The notes beneath the pieces are model-generated. The model ran no database searches. It was not told the origin of the DNA and was given only the letters and a program-made list of their open reading frames with translations. The position numbers were made by a program, and so were the translations under genes. Below are positions 1 to 8,149 of a stretch of DNA of 64,000 nucleotides, in pieces. This DNA comes from JAALKW01 sp963974485 (GTDB lineage: Bacteria; Pseudomonadota; Gammaproteobacteria; Legionellales; Legionellaceae), in NCBI GenBank assembly GCA_963974485.1, contig CAXBBS010000005.1, forward strand, positions 62,001 to 126,000, read 5' to 3'. Position 1 is the stretch's first letter. Every line of letters starts with the position of its first letter.

Positions 1-302
1 GCAGCAATTTTACTTCCATCAATTAACAGCGATAAAAGGCAGGATGCGTTTGGAGCAAGCGTGAACGGATTGTCACAGAATCCAGGTTGCACTGTTTGTG
101 TGATACCAAAATGATTTTGTAAGCTTAAGTTCTGTGTTTGTCGTGTTTGGTTTTGTACGCGATAGTTTATAGTAGCGGTAGAATTTAGCGGTACCTGAAT
201 AGTCGAAGATGTTTCTGGGGTAATGGAATACAAGGCTTTTGAAGCAAAAGCGCCTTGACTAAGTAGGAGTAGAATCAAGCCAAGCTTTGGTATGAGTTTC
301 AT
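1..302 (-). CDS. Secreted protein, N-terminal part only (runs off the window)
   Basis: The minus strand is open from an ATG at 300-302 to the window edge, giving 100 codons. It starts MKLIPKLGLILLLLSQGAFA, a clear Sec signal peptide. The following residues (LYSITPETSSTIQVPLNST, then CDNPFTLAPNASCLLSLLID) match the N-terminal domain of the two tandem proteins at 39039 and 40551: a threonine-rich start, a VQNQ/VTNQ strand, and a CxxxFxL...ASCxLSLxIDGS segment. It is therefore a third member of that secreted family; what follows the first domain is unknown. A GGA lies about 8 nt before the ATG. A perfect TTGACA lies at 369-374 on the minus strand, without a convincing -10. Confidence 0.75.
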   Translation of the reverse strand, partial: MKLIPKLGLILLLLSQGAFASKALYSITPETSSTIQVPLNSTATINYRVQNQTRQTQNLSLQNHFGITQTVQPGFCDNPFTLAPNASCLLSLLIDGSKIA

Positions 303-405
303 TTTATATCCATATGTATGATATTTAAATACATTGAAGGTTACTACGCTAGAATAAAACACAAGGGTTGTCAATGACTAATAACTTGGTGAGCCTTAGA
401 AGCCT

Positions 406-1509
406 CTAAAATTTAAATTCTGGAGAGTTATTTGATGGCTCTGCCCCAAGTTTTATGTTATCGAGTTGTTGTTTAAATATTTTATATTTATCCGTTGAGC
501 CGGTGTTGATGATTGCAAACATCATGTGCTCAAAAAAATCAGCGCGTTTTTCGATTTCTTCACGGTATATTTGCGCGACTAGTTTTGGGTTGTTTTTAAA
601 TACGCCGCAACCCCAGGCACCTAAGACCACATGGGTTTTTTCTTCAAGGATTAATGTATCCAGTTGAGATGCAATGCGTTGCCGTAGATTGGTTTGATAG
701 GCATCAAAGGCTTTTTGAGCAAACGTATGCCCTTCAGACGGTAGTATTGGGGCCGCCGATCTCAATTCATAGAATGGAAAAATTTCTTCTGGGGGAAGAA
801 AAGAATAACTCCGATTTTCATCGGGACGCTCTGAAGCCAAAGCCGCATGCTCAACAAAAAGGCTAGGGTTTGATGTGAGAGAAAGTTTCACTTCAGGCCC
901 CCTGAAGCATACTCTAGGATCGCGACTCAAAAATGCCTTATATGCGATGGGGCCGGTTGCGGCGTAGGTTTTTTTTAATTTTGCGTGCTCTTCGTCGGAC
1001 ATTTGTACTTGTCCTTCGAGTAAACGGCTTGCGGTGTCGTGGTAACAGAAGGTTTGAGCGGCTTCATCAAACTGAACAATGTCGTCTAGCAGTGATGTGG
1101 CACAGGTGCTTCGGTGCCACATGTTCTCTTCCTGAGCATTTAGCCCTTCTAACACACCACCGCCAGGAAACGTTGAATTGGCCATATTGAGCACGGTGTA
1201 AGGCTTGCCATGCTTTTTGGTTGCTTCAAATGTTGCAAGTCCCCAATCTTTATTCACGACTTCGACGAACTGGGGTGAGGGGCGCTTATTTTGGGACCAC
1301 TTAGATAAGTTAACATACGCCTGTTTTTGCAACTGCATTAATTTGACATCATCCGTAATAACATCCAGTGTTTTTCCCATGCTTTGATATCGCCATTTCG
1401 TGTTTTGAAAGGAGCCTAATAAAAAATTAGGTTTTTGTGCGGCGTATACATTCTTTATTGAAGCCGATGGTTTGGTTAATGCTGGGCCAAAGAACCTCTT
1501 CGAAAACAT
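406..1509 (-). CDS. Microbial-type poly(ADP-ribose) glycohydrolase (TIGR02452-like macrodomain)
   Basis: Predicted ADP-ribose hydrolase of the bacterial-type PARG group (macrodomain fold). Residues ~105-128 carry VLNMANSTFPGGG followed by seven residues and QEE, an exact fit to the family signature GGG-X6-8-QEE, whose second Glu is catalytic in known members. The C-terminal family block is also present (VVLGAWGCGVFKNNPK, ~296-310, then LVAQIYREEI). The catalytic core looks intact. The first ~48 residues are extra: no Asp or Glu, eight Lys/Arg, many Ser/Ala/Phe, resembling a mitochondrial presequence. AAGGA sits 8 nt before the ATG. The gene lies 152 bp downstream of the ART-like gene on the same strand. 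The hydrolase family is secure; export to a host or organelle is inference. Confidence 0.85.
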   Translation of the reverse strand: MFSKRFFGPALTKPSASIKNVYAAQKPNFLLGSFQNTKWRYQSMGKTLDVITDDVKLMQLQKQAYVNLSKWSQNKRPSPQFVEVVNKDWGLATFEATKKHGKPYTVLNMANSTFPGGGVLEGLNAQEENMWHRSTCATSLLDDIVQFDEAAQTFCYHDTASRLLEGQVQMSDEEHAKLKKTYAATGPIAYKAFLSRDPRVCFRGPEVKLSLTSNPSLFVEHAALASERPDENRSYSFLPPEEIFPFYELRSAAPILPSEGHTFAQKAFDAYQTNLRQRIASQLDTLILEEKTHVVLGAWGCGVFKNNPKLVAQIYREEIEKRADFFEHMMFAIINTGSTDKYKIFKQQLDNIKLGAEPSNNSPEFKF

Positions 1510-1560
1510 GTGAATATCCTTGTTTATACAGATTTATATAGCTAACAAACGTTGTGTTCC

Positions 1561-1588
1561 ATTGTAGCACAAAATAAAACAATAATAA
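1561..1588 (-). promoter_or_regulatory. Weak sigma70-like promoter for the PARG gene
   Basis: On the minus strand TTATTA (1583-1588) and TACAAT (1561-1566) are 16 nt apart, about 52 nt before the PARG start. It suggests the gene can be transcribed apart from the ART-like gene upstream. Weak match in AT-rich DNA. Confidence 0.3.
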
Positions 1589-1641
1589 CCTTAGTAGCTT
1601 TAATAAACTCTAAAAGATTATTGATAAGTCATGATTTTAAA

Positions 1642-1667
1642 CGCTAATCATGATGTAAGCATTAGCG
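1642..1667 (-). repeat. Hairpin at the end of the ART-like gene
   Basis: CGCTAAT (1642-1648) and ATTAGCG (1661-1667) form a perfect 7-bp inverted repeat with a 12-nt loop, overlapping the stop codon of the gene ending at 1662. On the minus strand it is followed by GTTTAAAATC, only partly U-rich, so it is a weak terminator or a transcript-stabilising hairpin. Confidence 0.4.
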
Positions 1668-2654
1668 CGGTCCAAAAGAGGGGGTGTCAGGTTCTGGATT
1701 AGAAAAGGTGCTTAATTGTTTTTTGAGGTACGATACGACGTCATGCCCGTGCATGTCTTGCGGCAGGGACGTCAGCGTAATCGGGCCGTTGGGTCCCGCG
1801 GGGTTGGTGAGGTAATGGTGTAGGTCTTCGTCACTCATAATTAAGGCCGCATCATCCGGTGTCAGTAGCCGTTGACCTTCTTGCATCCGACCGTTGTTAC
1901 ACATTTGTTGCGCAAGAATTTCGAGGTGCTCTGGGTTTGTGGTGAGTGTTATCTCACAGCTGAGTGCGCGTGGAGCATAGTTAGGATTGATATAGTTTTC
2001 GACAACACATGTTTCGCAGTCGACAACCATGCCACGTCCACTCCCGAATACATGTAAAATACTGTGTACGCTCATGTTGACATCCAGGAGATTACCAAAG
2101 TCGACGCCGTTATGTCGTCCCACGACGGCGGCCACTTCGTCAACACCTATCGTCAGCGCAACGACGTCGGGTGCACTCGCCGACTGATTATCAGTGAATG
2201 GACTGGAAGGAACCAACATTAAGCTTTTTGTGTAATCATCGCATAATTGCGGGCATAAACGTACGTGCTCACTGATGGAAACATAAAATGCAGGCATGCC
2301 CACCGTGATGATCGCACCATCTGAGGGTACAAAGCTGCGATTGGCGCCGTACATATTCGCGGTTAGGTAACTATTCGACATGGATAGTAGTGCTCCTTGG
2401 CCTTGGATGCTCTGTTCTCCGTAGTCACATTGCCCTAGATCCTTATCTGTCGATTTCGTAAATGTTGGGATTTGTCCGGAAGCGAGCATTTTGTCGAGCT
2501 CTACGCGTGTTATGCCTCGGCATAAGGTATTCTCGGGCTTTTGCAACGAACTTATGTTCCAGCCACGTTTGCTGGTGACAGAGAAAAACCCTTGTTTGAG
2601 CGCGGCCGATGGCGAACGGATCTGGCTGGCAACAAATTGGCTGTATTTTTGCAT
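1662..2654 (-). CDS. Putative ADP-ribosyltransferase-fold protein, effector candidate
   Basis: No firm family. The layout recalls the R-S-E ADP-ribosyltransferases such as heat-labile enterotoxin A chain: Arg46 in LCRGITRVELDKMLASG resembles the N-terminal YRADxR..DEI...G block, ALLSMSNSYLTANMYG (88-103) resembles the STS strand and following helix, and GAIITVGMP resembles the next strand. The last Glu motif is not clean; nearby candidates are E214 in CETC and E219 in VVEN, so the enzyme may be altered or inactive. Residues 1-40 contain six Lys/Arg and no acidic residue, presequence-like. GGAG lies 5-8 nt before the ATG. The PARG-like gene follows on the same strand, which fits an ADP-ribose theme. 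The fold assignment is inference. Confidence 0.4.
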   Translation of the reverse strand: MQKYSQFVASQIRSPSAALKQGFFSVTSKRGWNISSLQKPENTLCRGITRVELDKMLASGQIPTFTKSTDKDLGQCDYGEQSIQGQGALLSMSNSYLTANMYGANRSFVPSDGAIITVGMPAFYVSISEHVRLCPQLCDDYTKSLMLVPSSPFTDNQSASAPDVVALTIGVDEVAAVVGRHNGVDFGNLLDVNMSVHSILHVFGSGRGMVVDCETCVVENYINPNYAPRALSCEITLTTNPEHLEILAQQMCNNGRMQEGQRLLTPDDAALIMSDEDLHHYLTNPAGPNGPITLTSLPQDMHGHDVVSYLKKQLSTFSNPEPDTPSFGPR

Positions 2655-2766
2655 GATATCTCCATTTCAGGCGTTGGAATGTATTTGAGTTGGTTCTAAT
2701 AAAGATCTTGTAGTTTAAATATTAGTCCATTCGTTCGGTTTGTCAAACAGCTCCAGACAAGCGAGT

Positions 2767-3221
2767 ATGGTGTTACTTCAGGTGTGTATTTCTTACGTTT
2801 TCTTATGCAGAAGGTTCGGCAACACGTGCTGAAAAACAAGCAAACATGATACCTAAACAGGCCTTGTTAAAATTAAAAGCGGGTAATCAACGATTTTAAT
2901 CGGGTAAAATGCAGACCCAAGATTATTTAGCGCAAGTGAAGCAGGGCGCATCAGGTCAATATCCTTGAGCCGTTATTTTAAACTGTATGGATTCACGCAG
3001 CGTACCTGAGTTTTTCTTTAATCAAGGCCTCACGGACTTTTTTAGCTTACGTGGCGCCGTCACAGCGGCTCGTCAAAATGACAAATTTGGCCATGTCGGT
3101 TCTTTTTCGCATAAAGCATAAAATTGATGTTGTTGCCGGTATTCATAATGTTGAGACTGGAGCCGTCACTTTTTCAGAGGAAGGTCGGTTAATGCTTTCG
3201 GATGATGTTGCTGCTGAATAA
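2767..3221 (+). pseudogene. Decayed periplasmic beta-carbonic anhydrase
   Basis: Translated pieces on the plus strand are plainly beta-carbonic anhydrase: ALLKLKAGNQRF (2861-2896), a stop at 2897, QDYLAQVKQGASGQYP, a stop at 2966, then AVILNCMDSRSVPEFFFNQG and LTDFFSLRG. In a third stretch (3123-3221) IDVVAGIHNVETGAVTFSEE gives the family C-terminus. The zinc-ligand HxxC region and the core between these blocks are missing. The upstream piece VFLTFSYAEG looks like the remains of a signal peptide, out of frame with the possible ATG at 2767. At least two stops, one frame change and an internal deletion make it dead. Its 3' part lies antisense under the end of the 3143-5260 gene. Confidence 0.85.
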
Positions 3222-5260
3222 ATACCAAGATTCGACACGTGATGTTTTGGAGAGCCTTTGTATTGCATTAAGCTAACCACATAGCTATTTCTAGATCGTT
3301 CCCATTCAGGAAGTGCATGAATGCATTGTGATAATTTAGGCAATAAATGCAATGCTTTAAATTGATGTAAGCATTGGGTCTCTTCGGGTGTGGCAAACAT
3401 CAAGTCAAGTTGCTGGCAAAGTTTACCTGGGTTCATTGACATAAAAATATTATTTCTTTCGTCAACAAAAATAGTGTGAATCGCTGCAAGGCATTCAGGT
3501 GAAAACGTAAAGTTTTCTAGTGCACACAAACGTATACCACGAAAAATTGAGCTGGGATCACGTTTAAAACTTACATAGGGATCATCAATCGTACGTAGTG
3601 TTTTATCATTCAGATCGGTTAACGACGAAAAGCCTTTCATGCAATACATTTTGCTTGTTCGCAGGGAGTAATACAGAGCTCCAATGGTATAGTCTAAGCG
3701 TTTAGCGTGTTCAATAAAGTCGCCTGCTTCGATGATTAAGTCCGTTTTCCAGTCTTGCCATGTAAGAGGGATCACGTAACGATTCGGTTTTTTATAGCCT
3801 AATTCACCGGTTATTTTATCCCTTAATGCAACACCACCTTGCGACTCAATCATCTGAATCAACTGCATGAGACGTTCTTTACCAGCATCCGTGCTTATAT
3901 TCGGGATCAATATATCGAAATCACCAGGGTTTTGCTTATAATTACTGCTTCCAAAGACATAACCATCGATATTACAAGTAATAAAAGCGCTTGAAAATTG
4001 CTCGAGTAAAGCTCTCAAACGAGGGTTTGTTTCGTAGCATTTGGGTAAGCAACGGATTTCATGGGTTTCTTGTTTTCTTTTTTTTAATCGCTTGCGTCCA
4101 ATAAGGCGTTGATTATCATCATCTACCGTGGCCTTCTCATCGCTGGTGTTGTCTTGCGTGATAGGAAGGCTAGGAGGGGTGGGTTGGATAACAACTTGGG
4201 AAGACATGTCTGATTCATCTTTCTCTTCATTTTTATCTTCAATTTCAATAGCCGCAGGCTGTGCTTTATTTTTTTGTATTTTGAGAGCGTGTTTAAGCTC
4301 TTGCAAACTCTGCGTTGGGTTCGGTAGGTTTTTATTGGTTTTGTAGTATTTTGTGGTGCGATAATTTCGTACAAAAACGTCAGCTTTGTTGATTAATTCA
4401 GCAACTTTCTCGAGCTTATTTTGTTTAAGCGCTAGTTTTGCATGGGTTATGCAAGCTAAAAATAATACACGGTCAAGCTCAAAAAAAATGCGATGCTCTT
4501 TAAATTTACAACCTTGAACTTGTCGGAAAAATTCATGAACGCAGCGTTCAGCCTCTTGGATTGAAAACTCAATATCATCGCCTGACATGGTTGATGGCTG
4601 GCATGCGGACGTCTGCTCAACATCAAATATCTCAATATACGCAAGTGCCAAATCTAAATGAGCGGAGGCAAATTTCATGGTCGATACCAGCATGTTTTGT
4701 AAGATATTATTGCATTGAGGTTTGTTATTCCTAAAAAGAACATGGAAATAGGTCCAGGCTACAAGATTAAAAAAACTACTTAATTCACAGGCAATAACAA
4801 CGGCTAAGGCATTGGCGTAAGGTGTTTCTGTAATCGATTGATAAAGTACAAGCTGTTCGGGGGGGTATTGAAGAATAAAATCAAGCGTTTTTTGTGCTTC
4901 TATAACGCCTGCATCTAACGACATGGATTTAAAGCAATCAATTAATGCGACTTCCATGTTATGAATAAGTCGATGGCGCGTTGATGTATCCATTGGTGAT
5001 TGGAGGTGTTGCTGGAAGGCATCACGACAGGCCTGCATTTTTTGAGCGTAATTGATGTGTGGTTCGGTGAATAGGATGTCTTGAATCGAAAGTAGTTCTA
5101 TATCTATAGGAGTTAAGTTTGGTATTCGTAGAGGTTGAACCTGTTGTGGTACAAAATCTAAAGGCACGATGTTTAAATTGTTTTCTCGAGGAGAGAATAA
5201 CGTCGACGTTTTTTTGTTTTTTTCTTTAAAGTGACGTACGGACATCATAATTAAAATCAT
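3143..5260 (-). CDS. Poly(A) polymerase/CCA-enzyme-like nucleotidyltransferase with a long novel N-terminus
   Basis: Residue numbers count from a TTG at 5278; the chosen ATG at 5260 is residue 7, and no strong ribosome site decides the start. Residues 1-400 match nothing I recognise: mostly helical, ending in an acidic linker (DKNEEKDESD) and a basic patch (RKRLKKRK, ~395-402). Residues ~415-600 follow the class II nucleotidyltransferase/PcnB pattern: GYVFGSSNYKQNPGDFDILI (439-458) with the metal-binding DxD at 453/455, RLDYTIGALYY (527-537), and DDPYVSFKRDPSSIFRGIRL (565-584). A normal PcnB or Cca lacks the 400-residue head, so this is a divergent paralogue and possible effector acting on RNA or nucleotides. 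The last ~26 residues come from DNA antisense to the carbonic anhydrase remnant. Confidence 0.7.
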   Translation of the reverse strand: MILIMMSVRHFKEKNKKTSTLFSPRENNLNIVPLDFVPQQVQPLRIPNLTPIDIELLSIQDILFTEPHINYAQKMQACRDAFQQHLQSPMDTSTRHRLIHNMEVALIDCFKSMSLDAGVIEAQKTLDFILQYPPEQLVLYQSITETPYANALAVVIACELSSFFNLVAWTYFHVLFRNNKPQCNNILQNMLVSTMKFASAHLDLALAYIEIFDVEQTSACQPSTMSGDDIEFSIQEAERCVHEFFRQVQGCKFKEHRIFFELDRVLFLACITHAKLALKQNKLEKVAELINKADVFVRNYRTTKYYKTNKNLPNPTQSLQELKHALKIQKNKAQPAAIEIEDKNEEKDESDMSSQVVIQPTPPSLPITQDNTSDEKATVDDDNQRLIGRKRLKKRKQETHEIRCLPKCYETNPRLRALLEQFSSAFITCNIDGYVFGSSNYKQNPGDFDILIPNISTDAGKERLMQLIQMIESQGGVALRDKITGELGYKKPNRYVIPLTWQDWKTDLIIEAGDFIEHAKRLDYTIGALYYSLRTSKMYCMKGFSSLTDLNDKTLRTIDDPYVSFKRDPSSIFRGIRLCALENFTFSPECLAAIHTIFVDERNNIFMSMNPGKLCQQLDLMFATPEETQCLHQFKALHLLPKLSQCIHALPEWERSRNSYVVSLMQYKGSPKHHVSNLGIYSAATSSESINRPSSEKVTAPVSTL

Positions 5261-5343
5261 CTGATTATTTTGCAGCAAAGCAGTATACTACCACTGCGTG
5301 ATCATGTCTATATTAAGGGCTATGTGGCTTTTTTTGGAGTAAG

Positions 5344-5787
5344 CTAAATACCTATATCTTCCTGCCATAAGGTTGGATGTTGATGAATAAAATTGGTCAT
5401 TAAATCGATACATATTTTATCTTGGAGCACTTGAAGCGTTACACCACGAGATATAAGCAGAGCTTCGTCACCCATAAAATTTTTATTTTCCCCAATAATC
5501 ACACGGGGAATCTGGTACAGAAGAATAGCGCCCGAGCACATGGAGCAAGGTGATAACGTGGTGTATAACGTGCACGCCTGGTAAATATGCGCAGGTAGTC
5601 GGCCAGCTTGTTCAAGCGCATCCATTTCGGCGTGTAACGTGACGCTTTTTTTCTGAATACGTTGATTGTGTCCACGCCCGATGATTTTATTCTGGTGCAC
5701 TAAAACCGATCCAATAGGGATCCCTGATGAGGCGAGTCCTTTTTGTGCTTCTTTAATTGCTTCTTCCATAAATAACGGATTAAACAT
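5344..5787 (-). CDS. Yeast-type cytosine/nucleoside deaminase
   Basis: Zinc-dependent deaminase of the cytidine-deaminase fold, 147 residues. HAEMDALEQAGRL supplies the zinc His and catalytic Glu; TTLSPCSMCSGAI supplies the two zinc Cys (PCxxC). GRGHNQRIQKKSVTLHAE, IPRVIIGENKNFMGD and the C-terminal LWQEDIGI closely track fungal Fcy1 cytosine deaminase, more than TadA or guanine deaminase. Likely reaction: cytosine to uracil and ammonia, i.e. pyrimidine salvage. The reading frame extends upstream to 5859 with a hydrophobic stretch, but the family starts near MFNPLFMEEAIKEAQKG and GGGAG lies 10 nt before that ATG, so 5787 is chosen. Substrate is inferred by resemblance. Confidence 0.8.
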   Translation of the reverse strand: MFNPLFMEEAIKEAQKGLASSGIPIGSVLVHQNKIIGRGHNQRIQKKSVTLHAEMDALEQAGRLPAHIYQACTLYTTLSPCSMCSGAILLYQIPRVIIGENKNFMGDEALLISRGVTLQVLQDKICIDLMTNFIHQHPTLWQEDIGI

Positions 5788-5948
5788 GAAACATGGGCTC
5801 CCTTTAAATTTATGTTTTAGATAATAGAATAACACGAACATCAAAATAAACATGCCCACATTAATTTTGTGCTCTATATTTACACACGAGTGGCTTTCCT
5901 GTACAATTGGTCAATTGACTTTTCATACTGATCAATACCACGAGGTTC

Positions 5949-7187
5949 ATGATGTATTATCACCTAAGTCTCGAGACTTACGCTTCAGCTGATGAAGCCT
6001 TTGCAAGTATTCCAGAAAACACGACCACGCTTAGCTTGAGCGGAAATAATTTGCACGAAAAAACAAGTGCTGAATTGTACGCTGTGCTCGCACGCACTCC
6101 TGCACACGTAACTCAGCTTCGTTTAGGCGATAATAGTTTATGGAGAAAAACAGGAGCTAACTTAGCGCAGGCCTTTTCTGGTATTCCAGCGAACGTTACG
6201 TCGCTTGATTTGAGCGAAAACACATTAAGTAAACTAACAGGCGAAGGCTTAAGACAAGCCTTTTCTGGTATTCCAACGAACGTTACGTCGCTTGATTTGA
6301 GTGATAATCAACTCCGCTTCAAAACGAACGAGCAGCTAGTAGATGCTTTTTCAGGTATTCCATTAAGCGTACAGGTGCTTGATTTGAGCGGGAACCGCTT
6401 ATGTGAGCAAGAATTTCCAATCTTCGCAATTCCTTTTGATATAGAGGGCGACGCTTTCGTGAACGTCGATTTCGAGGACGTCATTCCTGAAGTGCCGGTT
6501 TTTTCGGGTATTCCTGGAAGCGTAACCACGCTTATTTTACGAGATAAAGGTCTGTATGAAATAACTGCTGAGCAAATAGCGTGGGCTCTTTCGAGCATCC
6601 CCCTCACCATAAATGTGCTTGATTTGTCCAGTTGTGGTTTGTGGCAATATAGCGGCTCCCAATTCATGCACCCTTTGGTTCTCCCAGAGACTGAAGAGAG
6701 ATATTTTCATGAGTTAGCACAGGCTTTTGCGGACATTCCAGCCGGCGTGACCTCGCTTCTTTTACAGGATAACGAGCTATGTAGAATTCCTGCTGATGAT
6801 TTAATAGCAGCTTTTGTGGGAATCCCGGAAACTGTGACTTCGATTGACTTGAAATACAATCGATTATTTTATAACAAATCACCTGATTATATTGATAATT
6901 TTTTAGTTGAGCTCGGAGATGTGGATGCTCGGTTAAGATATGACTTAAGAAATAATCATGCGCCAGCATGTGCACGCACATTTGCACAAGCAGTTGTCCC
7001 GTTGATTCAAATGGAGACTTCGGGTGTTAATGAGGGCCAGAGGTCGATTCCACTGGATGTTATAACAAACATTGCTTCTTGTATTTCGGGCTTATCGGCA
7101 CTCAACATGTTTCAAAAAATGGCGCCGCATACCGTTGCTGTGAGCGCGAGGAAGGATCGTGAATGGCATGACAATAACCAACCTTAA
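5949..7187 (+). CDS. Leucine-rich repeat protein, effector candidate
   Basis: 412 residues. From ~20 to ~330 it is built of ribonuclease-inhibitor-like LRRs of about 29 residues with the motif AFSGIPxxVTSLDLSxNxL; later units degenerate. A ~70-residue non-repeat tail (from ~345) contains RSIPLDVITNIASCISGL, resembling helices of an F-box-like segment only loosely. No signal peptide or membrane segment. Such LRR proteins in Legionellales are often secreted and bind host proteins; this is a family expectation, not shown here. GAGG at 5942-5945 favours the second ATG (5952) over the first. The stop codon overlaps the convergent ispB stop. Confidence 0.75.
   Translation: MMYYHLSLETYASADEAFASIPENTTTLSLSGNNLHEKTSAELYAVLARTPAHVTQLRLGDNSLWRKTGANLAQAFSGIPANVTSLDLSENTLSKLTGEGLRQAFSGIPTNVTSLDLSDNQLRFKTNEQLVDAFSGIPLSVQVLDLSGNRLCEQEFPIFAIPFDIEGDAFVNVDFEDVIPEVPVFSGIPGSVTTLILRDKGLYEITAEQIAWALSSIPLTINVLDLSSCGLWQYSGSQFMHPLVLPETEERYFHELAQAFADIPAGVTSLLLQDNELCRIPADDLIAAFVGIPETVTSIDLKYNRLFYNKSPDYIDNFLVELGDVDARLRYDLRNNHAPACARTFAQAVVPLIQMETSGVNEGQRSIPLDVITNIASCISGLSALNMFQKMAPHTVAVSARKDREWHDNNQP
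6171..6344 (+). repeat. Near-identical 87-bp tandem repeat inside the LRR gene
   Basis: The unit beginning GCCTTTTCTGGTATTCCA recurs exactly 87 bp (29 codons) later (6171 and 6258), with almost identical bases across AACGTTACGTCGCTTGATTT. Other LRR units in the gene differ more, so this pair looks recently duplicated or gene-converted. Confidence 0.75.
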
Positions 7188-8149
7188 TGATCGCGCGCTA
7201 TTGTATATCGAGCAAGTTCTTCGAGTGCTTGTTTGTACTCAGAGTTAGGTAGAACCTGTAGGGCTGCAATAGCCTGTTCAACTTCTTGTGCGGCCAGTGT
7301 TCGGGTGTATTCAATGGCACCCGTTTCTTTAAGTGCATCAAGGATTTCAGGTAAGCTATCAAGTGAGCCTTGGGTTAAGCTTTGCTTAATTTTTTCTTGT
7401 TGTGCTGGCGTGCCTTGTTGCAGCGCATACAGCAAGGGCATGGTCGCTTTACCATCGGCTAAATCATCACCTATATTTTTACCCATGGTTTCTGCATCAG
7501 AGCAATAATCCAAGGCGTCATCAATGAGTTGAAAAGCATTGCCAAGATGCAAGCCATAAGCATTTAAGCCTTCTTCAATTGCGTCATCGGCGTGACCTAC
7601 GAGTGCGCCTAGGCGAGATGAAGCGGCAAACAGCAGCGATGTTTTGGCCTGTATCACTTCATAATAATCATCCATGGCCAACGACGGATTATGTCGGTTG
7701 GCAAGTTGTTTGATTTCGCCACAGCCTATTTGATGCGTCATGTCGGTTAATACTTGCATGATTTTCAAATTGCCGACACTTATCATTAATTGCATGTATT
7801 GCGTAAATAAATAATCACCGACCAAAATACTGGCTTTACTTCCCCAAATCGAATGCGCGGTCTTGCGCCCTCGACGTAGCGTCGACTCATCGATCACATC
7901 ATCATGTAATAACGTTGCTGTGTGAAAAAACTCAATCATCGCCGCAAGTTTAATGTGGTCTTTACCCTGATAGCCGCAGGCGTGGCTGGCGAGTAGTAGT
8001 AGTAACGGGCGCAGATGCTTTCCGCCACTTTTGATAATATGGTTAGCGAGCTCATCAAGTAAGCTAATCTCAGACTGAATCTTTGTAACGATGAGGGCAT
8101 TAACTGCGTCAAAATCATCACGTACCAGTGCATGCAAGCGGTGAATCAT
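7184..8149 (-). CDS. ispB: Octaprenyl diphosphate synthase
   Basis: Trans-prenyltransferase making the long side chain of ubiquinone from IPP and FPP. It has both aspartate-rich motifs (LLHDDVIDES and FQLIDDALDY), GGKHLRPLLLLL, and the family end EVEQAIAALQVLPNS...LARYTIARDH. From MIHRLHALVRDDFDAVNALI it is 321 residues and collinear with E. coli IspB (323), so the ATG at 8149 is chosen. The frame stays open 31 codons further to a GTG at 8242 that overlaps the TGA of the upstream gene (GTGA), which could allow coupled translation of a longer form. Confidence 0.93.
   Translation of the reverse strand: MIHRLHALVRDDFDAVNALIVTKIQSEISLLDELANHIIKSGGKHLRPLLLLLASHACGYQGKDHIKLAAMIEFFHTATLLHDDVIDESTLRRGRKTAHSIWGSKASILVGDYLFTQYMQLMISVGNLKIMQVLTDMTHQIGCGEIKQLANRHNPSLAMDDYYEVIQAKTSLLFAASSRLGALVGHADDAIEEGLNAYGLHLGNAFQLIDDALDYCSDAETMGKNIGDDLADGKATMPLLYALQQGTPAQQEKIKQSLTQGSLDSLPEILDALKETGAIEYTRTLAAQEVEQAIAALQVLPNSEYKQALEELARYTIARDH

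Noticed and set aside
2767..3221. Treating the carbonic anhydrase stretch as a working gene with recoded stops
   Set aside because: Besides the stops it lacks the HxxC zinc region and changes frame, so recoding could not restore an enzyme.
7020..7187. F-box domain in the tail of the LRR protein
   Set aside because: IPLDVITNIASCIS is only loosely like an F-box (LPxEL..I), too weak to annotate.
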